Shown piece by piece: positions 61,601-64,000 of a stretch of DNA of 64,000 bases. Position 1 is the first letter of the stretch; each line of letters opens with the position of its first letter. The notes below the pieces were generated by a model, which did not search any database, was not told the origin of the DNA, and worked only from the letters and a program-made list of their open reading frames with translations. This DNA comes from Mytilus edulis (lineage: Eukaryota; Mollusca; Bivalvia; Mytilida; Mytilidae): assembly GCF_963676685.1 (NCBI RefSeq), contig NC_092354.1:39888950-39952949 (forward strand), written 5' to 3'. Position numbers and translations under genes: made by a program.

Positions 61601-63497
61601 GATTACTGCAGGATAGACAAATTGTTCCAGATTCTAAAACAAGTTGACGAAAGCTTGTTACAAACCTTGATAATTTTGTATGGGAATCCGAAAATATGCT
61701 TTTGTTATACTGTACGACACATGGTTAGATAGGTAAAGGGAACGGTATGTGTCCAGGTAAAACTATGTTATCGTTTTAATCCAGTAATCTATTTCTTTAC
61801 AATATGTCTAAAAATACTGTTTCCGAGGCAAATTTAGTATAGTAGATATTATAAAAATCAATATATACTCACTTGATTCCTTAAATACACACAAAAAAAC
61901 CAGAAGGGCAATCCAAATCACTGTAAGATGAAAAGAATGACACAGAGTGAAGAGTCAGGTTTATGATACGAAATAATGCATACTATGACAAGTTTGTAGT
62001 TTATAGCTGTGATAATAAACTGCCCGGTTCGCTATGTCATATGTCTTTCATATAGAAAAGTGACACGTAAAGCTGGACTATATTTCAATCGGTATAAAAT
62101 AATCAAATCACCAGTGAAGCTATGTAATGAAAAAAAAAATATATCAGTGCTCCAATGTCTCCAATCAATGCACATATTTTTATATTTCAAAGGGAATAAG
62201 CTCCAACATAGTAAATTCATGTTACTCATGTAGATTTTTATGACCCACCAATGGGCATTATGTTATTGGTCTGTTTGTCTGTCTGTCCCGCTTTATGAAA
62301 AAAGTGTTTGGTTGAGGTAGTTTTTGTTTATTATAAGAAGATCCAAATAATACATAATATTGATAGTTTGTTTGAAGGCGCTTGTGAAAAGGGAAGTTCC
62401 ACAATTAACCAATTGGCTAATGAGGGGAAAACCCTTTTTAGCATAATTAGGTGGGCGGATTCGGCAAACCGTACGTTTATACATTTTCACTTTTGATACG
62501 TTCCTAAGAATGAATTGATACCTATTCAAATGAGTTAAAAGGGATAGAGTTGTAAAACGTAGCAGCTAGTAAGAAACTATCTTTGTTTTATATATAATAA
62601 TACAGTAATATTTCCAATGAGACGATACCAAAGAGACGTAAACGCTAGGTCGTCGTACGGCCTTCAACAATTAACAAAACCCATACCTCTTAGTAAATAG
62701 TAAACAACAGAAGGCTCCGACAAAATTAAATTTAAAGCTTTCTAAATGAGAAAACTAACGGCTTGAATAGTGTTCAAAACAATAAGCGTAAAACAAATAG
62801 AATATACAGTCACAAACAACAGACACTGCAGACTGTGGACTTAACATTCGCAGTGGTGTATTGTTCAGCGCAGTATAGAACCAACTATAATAATTAGTTA
62901 AAATGTACTTTACCTATCAGATCGATACAAAGCATTGTCGGCAGGTTTATGTCAGAACGCAATAGGTGATGTAACTGGTAGCAAACACATCTCTTTTCTT
63001 TATGCCAACAACAAAGACTTTTAACTTTCAAATTTTGACATACGCAAGTCTTTTTTCTGTGTCAAATTTTTAACTGTATGAAACAACTTTTAATGTACAA
63101 AAACATATTAGTCAGAAGCAAAGATACTTTCCAGCCTGAATTAATGTTTAGATGTTTCTTTATCAAAACATTCGAATGTATATATTGTGTAATTGTTTGT
63201 CATCAAAACACTTTATACAATCATGTGCAACTCAACCAAGCCAAAATTACTGTACAAAAGGCTCCTCGATATAACGACGTTTCTACCTGTGCTACATGAA
63301 GTATAGAAATACGTTCATTATTTTTTAATATTCAGGCATATTTTCATTTGGAAATGTAGTTCGTTGTTTTCTTTAATTGTTTATCAGTTACTGCCATGTT
63401 TATGCATATCCATTTTGTTATCTTTATATAATATCAATTTCACTTAAACATTTCAAAATAGTAACATTATAAATCACAAACCTGAACTATCAAGCAT
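40429..63497 (-). CDS. Gene B: secreted LU-LU-EB(4)-FReD fibrinogen-related protein, 16 exons
   Basis: Join on the minus strand: 63497-63482, 61920-61873, 61633-61551, 60564-60493, 58653-58524, 56839-56757, 55976-55905, 55076-54950, 54118-53999, 53544-53425, 52776-52657, 47912-47796, 47104-46986, 45652-45556, 45274-45107, 40667-40429. Phases close to 1731 nt (576 aa plus stop). Approximate residues: signal peptide 1-21, LU 1 22-116, LU 2 117-210, four EB modules 211-369, FReD 370-576. Exon lengths and phases mirror gene A. KDRDND and AWWFNNC are present. The final exon also occurs at 33879-34117, almost certainly an assembly duplicate across the N gap. A competing first exon at 62914-62935 is phase-compatible and would give 578 aa. 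The function is inferred from family: secreted recognition or lectin-like protein. Confidence 0.83.
41195..41410 (-). repeat. Interspersed repeat (family of 52010-52520), right duplicate
   Basis: Identical copy of 34645-34860. Confidence 0.6.
43680..44112 (+). repeat. Interspersed repeat (family of 49385-49795), right duplicate
   Basis: Copy of 37130-37560 in the right-hand duplicate. Confidence 0.65.
44460..45106. other. Gene B intron 15, unique part
   Basis: AT-rich sequence between the end of the duplication and FReD exon 15. No feature recognised. Confidence 0.4.
45107..45274 (-). CDS. Gene B exon 15: FReD, central strands
   Basis: A 168-base phase 1-1 exon encoding [35 protein letters not shown] and GYTGNAG before GTAAGT. 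It is collinear with gene A exon 17, one codon longer. Confidence 0.9.
45556..45652 (-). CDS. Gene B exon 14: FRe[10 protein letters not shown] segment
   Basis: A 97-base exon encoding [20 protein letters not shown] then [12 protein letters not shown]. The usual 'QRR' is QSR here. Diagnostic FReD motifs are intact. Confidence 0.92.
45755..45900 (-). repeat. Partial retrozyme-like repeat
   Basis: On the minus strand TTACCTTAGCCGTATTTGGC and CCTCAATGCTCTTCAACTT precede GAGCGTCACTGATGAGAC. The first half of the hammerhead core is present, but the GAAA strand and stem III are absent. Confidence 0.65.
46030..46077 (-). ncRNA. Hammerhead-ribozyme-like motif, nearly intact
   Basis: Minus strand: GAGCGTCA, CTGATGA, GTATTTTGTAGAA, GAAA, CGCGCGT, C, TGACGT. 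Stem I (GCGTCA with TGACGT) pairs fully. Core strands are intact, but stem II is weakened because GTAT no longer pairs with AGAA. Probably impaired. Confidence 0.55.
46110..46260 (-). repeat. Interspersed repeat fragment
   Basis: Carries AAAGAGGGACGAAAGATACC, TTGAGAATGGAAAAGGGAAA and AAGAGACAACAACCCGACCA, the reverse complement of the 3' end seen at 24.8 kb and 49.75 kb. Confidence 0.65.
46578..46741. repeat. Cluster of palindromic units, TTGTACAAATTATAATTTG
   Basis: Four clear units (46612-46634, 46641-46667, 46671-46697, 46698-46726) plus degenerate edges. Each is a palindrome of about 24-28 bases with the TTTGTACAAA half-site, spaced 28-31 bases centre to centre. It lies in gene B intron 13, near the FReD start exon. 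Confidence 0.85.
46986..47104 (-). CDS. Gene B exon 13: FReD start
   Basis: A 119-base exon encoding [27 protein letters not shown] and KKWT. Donor GTTAGT placed at WT|V to keep phase with the next exon; it matches the gene A boundary. Confidence 0.88.
47796..47912 (-). CDS. Gene B exon 12: EB/EGF-like module 4
   Basis: A 117-base phase 1-1 exon encoding [20 protein letters not shown] then IDNKCKC and LDGSQC. It belongs with modules 4-6 of gene A (FRCI-x-NKC), and is the only gene B member of that subgroup. Confidence 0.85.
47913..49384. other. Gene B intron 11, unique part
   Basis: No exon or repeat recognised. This and the following repeat-bearing stretch are where gene A has two further EB exons; no relic was found by eye. 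Confidence 0.4.
49385..49795 (+). repeat. Interspersed repeat, best copy of its family
   Basis: Runs from TCTGACATCAGACTCGGACT through GCTAGAGGTATAGGGGGAGG, CGCCTGTCCCAGGTCAGGAG and GGCGTTCATTATCACTGAAC to TTGTTGTCTCTTTGGCACAT and CCATTTCCATTCTCAATTTT. Further copies lie at 37130, 43680 and 61200; fragments at 13060, 21070, 24800 and 46140. Likely a non-autonomous element; class unknown. Confidence 0.7.
49796..52009. other. Gene B intron 11, remaining part
   Basis: AT-rich. A few small open frames have no family features. Nothing supported. Confidence 0.35.
52010..52520 (+). repeat. Interspersed repeat with AAGGCCGTACATCGACCTAT
   Basis: Contains TTTTATCGTGTGTTTTTCTA, AACGTTAAATCCAGCTGC, GTACAGTAGTTGTCGTTTGT, GTTGGTTTTCCCGTTGAAGG, TTTTCGGTGTGAGCCAAGGC and GGATGGAGATTTGTCTCATT. 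Other copies: 34645, 41195, 53715, 62610. Confidence 0.7.
52657..52776 (-). CDS. Gene B exon 11: EB/EGF-like module 3
   Basis: A 120-base phase 1-1 exon encoding [20 protein letters not shown] then THNICKC and YWTGSVC. Counterpart of gene A module 3. The next exon is almost 4.8 kb away. Confidence 0.85.
53425..53544 (-). CDS. Gene B exon 10: EB/EGF-like module 2
   Basis: A 120-base phase 1-1 exon encoding [19 protein letters not shown] then KCMC and TFWNGSLC. Counterpart of gene A module 2, sharing CTND and CEQ. Confidence 0.85.
53715..53820 (+). repeat. Fragment of the 52010-52520 repeat
   Basis: AAGGCCGTACCTTGACCTAT, ATTTGGATGGAGAGTTGTCT and AAATCTTCCTATATCTATA match the 3' end of that family. 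Confidence 0.65.
53999..54118 (-). CDS. Gene B exon 9: EB/EGF-like module 1
   Basis: A 120-base phase 1-1 exon encoding [20 protein letters not shown] then LSGLCQC and FYWNTNTC. Six cysteines; counterpart of gene A module 1. Confidence 0.85.
54950..56839 (-). CDS. Gene B exons 6-8: LU domain 2
   Basis: Exons 56839-56757 (83 bp), 55976-55905 (72 bp) and 55076-54950 (127 bp). They encode [33 protein letters not shown], then [12 protein letters not shown] and CNHDLQC. All sizes match gene A. The donor of exon 6 is GTTTGT, non-consensus but in phase. Confidence 0.85.
57430..57926 (-). pseudogene. Reverse-transcriptase fragment with YIDD box
   Basis: Starts [14 protein letters not shown] (RT catalytic YxDD box), continues [40 protein letters not shown] and [19 protein letters not shown], meets a stop (TAG) after KLLR, and reads on as [20 protein letters not shown]. 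It is the 3' part of a retroelement RT, related to the fragment at 7941-8220. It is inactive by truncation and the internal stop. Confidence 0.75.
58524..61633 (-). CDS. Gene B exons 3-5: LU domain 1
   Basis: Exons 61633-61551 (83 bp), 60564-60493 (72 bp) and 58653-58524 (130 bp). They encode [36 protein letters not shown], then [18 protein letters not shown] and CNARLSC. It is far more similar to LU 1 of gene A than to LU 2 of its own gene, so the LU duplication came before the gene duplication. Confidence 0.85.
59982..60166. mobile_element. MITE-like inverted repeat with internal direct repeats
   Basis: Arms 59982-60032 and 60116-60166 are about 90% complementary (AGACAATAACTGTTT...GTATTTGTAC). 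The core holds two direct copies of TCGCTAAAAGCTCGCATACA at 60050 and 60085. It lies in gene B intron 4. Confidence 0.75.
60770..61060 (+). repeat. Low-complexity ATTCAGA-rich stretch
   Basis: ATTCAGA/ATTCTGA words recur more than a dozen times with irregular spacing, for example CAGCAAAAATTCAGA at two places. An imperfect minisatellite in gene B intron 3. Confidence 0.7.
61200..61475 (+). repeat. Diverged copy of the 49385-49795 repeat
   Basis: TCTACATTGGCTAGAGGTTA, TTGCACCTGTCCCAATTTAG and TTTGACACATTCCTCGTTTC in the family order. Confidence 0.6.
61873..61920 (-). CDS. Gene B exon 2: signal peptide core
   Basis: A 48-base phase 1-1 exon between TTACAG and GTGAGT encoding [15 protein letters not shown], a hydrophobic secretion core. 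It corresponds to the 51-base exon 2 of gene A, although the sequence has diverged strongly, as signal peptides do. Confidence 0.8.
62225..62330 (+). repeat. Fragment of a TGTCTGTCTGTCCCGC repeat
   Basis: CAATGGGCATTATGTTATTG then TGTTTGTCTGTCTGTCCCGC and GTTTGGTTGAGGTAGTTTTT. The style is that of an interspersed mollusc repeat; only the first 100 bases are recognisable. Confidence 0.45.
62610..62770 (-). repeat. Diverged copy of the 52010-52520 repeat
   Basis: Reverse orientation: CGTCGTACGGCCTTCAACAA, CAACAGAAGGCTCCGACAAA and GAGAAAACTAACGGCTTGAA. Confidence 0.55.
62914..62935 (-). CDS. Gene B alternative first exon
   Basis: ATG followed by six codons and one base, then donor GTAAAG. It is also phase 1 and would give a start [15 protein letters not shown], a good signal peptide. 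The donor is better than that at 63482, but it is about 640 bases from the conserved upstream block. It could be an alternative first exon or a second promoter. Confidence 0.4.
63482..63497 (-). CDS. Gene B exon 1, preferred start
   Basis: ATGCTTGATAGTTCAG followed by GTTTGT, ending in phase 1 as exon 2 requires. It lies about 85 bases downstream of the block shared with gene A, matching the position of gene A exon 1. The protein would begin [13 protein letters not shown]. The donor is weak, so the alternative at 62914-62935 stays open. Confidence 0.45.
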
Positions 63498-63573
63498 GAT
63501 AATACTTCTCGAGAATTGTTTGGTTTTGAAATGCATGAGGTGAATGTATGCTATATAATAGATAAAGTGTAAC

Positions 63574-63680
63574 TATAAAAGACAGGTCACTTGTGTCATT
63601 GATAAGGCAGGCATTCGTAATAACTACAGATTGTTTCTGTACATTTTGTATCTCTTGGGTCAAAACACATGATCAATACT
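63574..63680 (-). promoter_or_regulatory. Conserved upstream block of gene B
   Basis: Carries ACAGGTCA, TGTCATTGATAAGGCA, TTGGGTCAAA and TGATCAATA in the same order as the block upstream of gene A. It includes a GATA-type site. It sits about 85 bases upstream of the preferred start codon. The rest of the surroundings are not conserved, which argues for constraint on this block or for more recent shared ancestry. Confidence 0.5.
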
Positions 63681-64000
63681 TTTGCAATACGTTAACCAAC
63701 AATTCTACTGAGATTTTTCCTCATTAACGTATACCAAAAGATATCCACTTATAAAGAAAAACCATTATTACTATTTCTAATTTTTTTACATATTTGCTGA
63801 TAATAATCAAATAAAAATATAAAGAAACATTCTGTATTTAATAGGCTAAGATGCCGATCTTGTGGTATTCAACTTCTTGTTTGTGTAAACTAGCATATCA
63901 ATTAACGAAATCCAAATGTGTTATACAGAAACATAGGCGTTTGACAATAAAATACAAAGTGTGGCGAGGATTAACATATGGATAAATGAGATTCAATGAA
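63681..64000. other. Upstream flank of gene B
   Basis: AT-rich edge of the window with no feature recognised beyond the conserved block. Confidence 0.4.

Overview
This is eukaryotic DNA: AT-rich, split by long introns, and dense with repeats. Its interspersed repeats (retrozyme-like units with CGAAACGCGCGTC, tRNA-derived SINEs, a Penelope-type fragment) and its cysteine-rich fibrinogen-related genes point to a marine bivalve, most likely a mussel (Mytilidae). The species is an inference from repeat style; no marker gene is present.

Two tandem paralogous genes lie on the minus strand. Gene A (about 23.3 kb down to 1.3 kb) resolves into 18 exons. Gene B (about 63.5 kb down to 40.4 kb) resolves into 16. 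In both, every splice phase closes in frame: 659 and 576 codons respectively. The shared architecture is signal peptide, two Ly6/uPAR-type three-finger (LU) domains, a run of six-cysteine EB/EGF-like modules (six in A, four in B), and a C-terminal fibrinogen-related domain (FReD). These look like secreted, lectin-like recognition proteins. Exon sizes and phases match position by position, so the pair arose by whole-gene duplication followed by change in EB exon number. A sequence block with a GATA site is conserved just upstream of the first exon of both.

Between the genes (23.5-33.8 kb) there is no convincing host gene. It holds foldback elements, SINEs in a composite arranged in inverted orientation, a Penelope-like GIY-YIG fragment, and a roughly 375-bp tandem array of about ten units. 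Each unit carries a hammerhead-ribozyme-like motif, in the style of animal retrozymes, but all ten have the same damaging core change. Copies with the core strands intact occur singly at 19.8 kb and, on the minus strand with a weakened stem II, at 46.05 kb.

A 100-base N gap at 37908-38007 is flanked by two near-identical 6.45-kb copies (31458-37907 and 38008-44459) that abut the gap exactly. This looks like an unmerged contig overlap or a haplotype duplication rather than biology. It duplicates the last FReD exon of gene B and part of the satellite array. Introns hold remnants of reverse transcriptases, an RNase H-bearing LINE, foldback/MITE-like hairpins and several interspersed repeat families.
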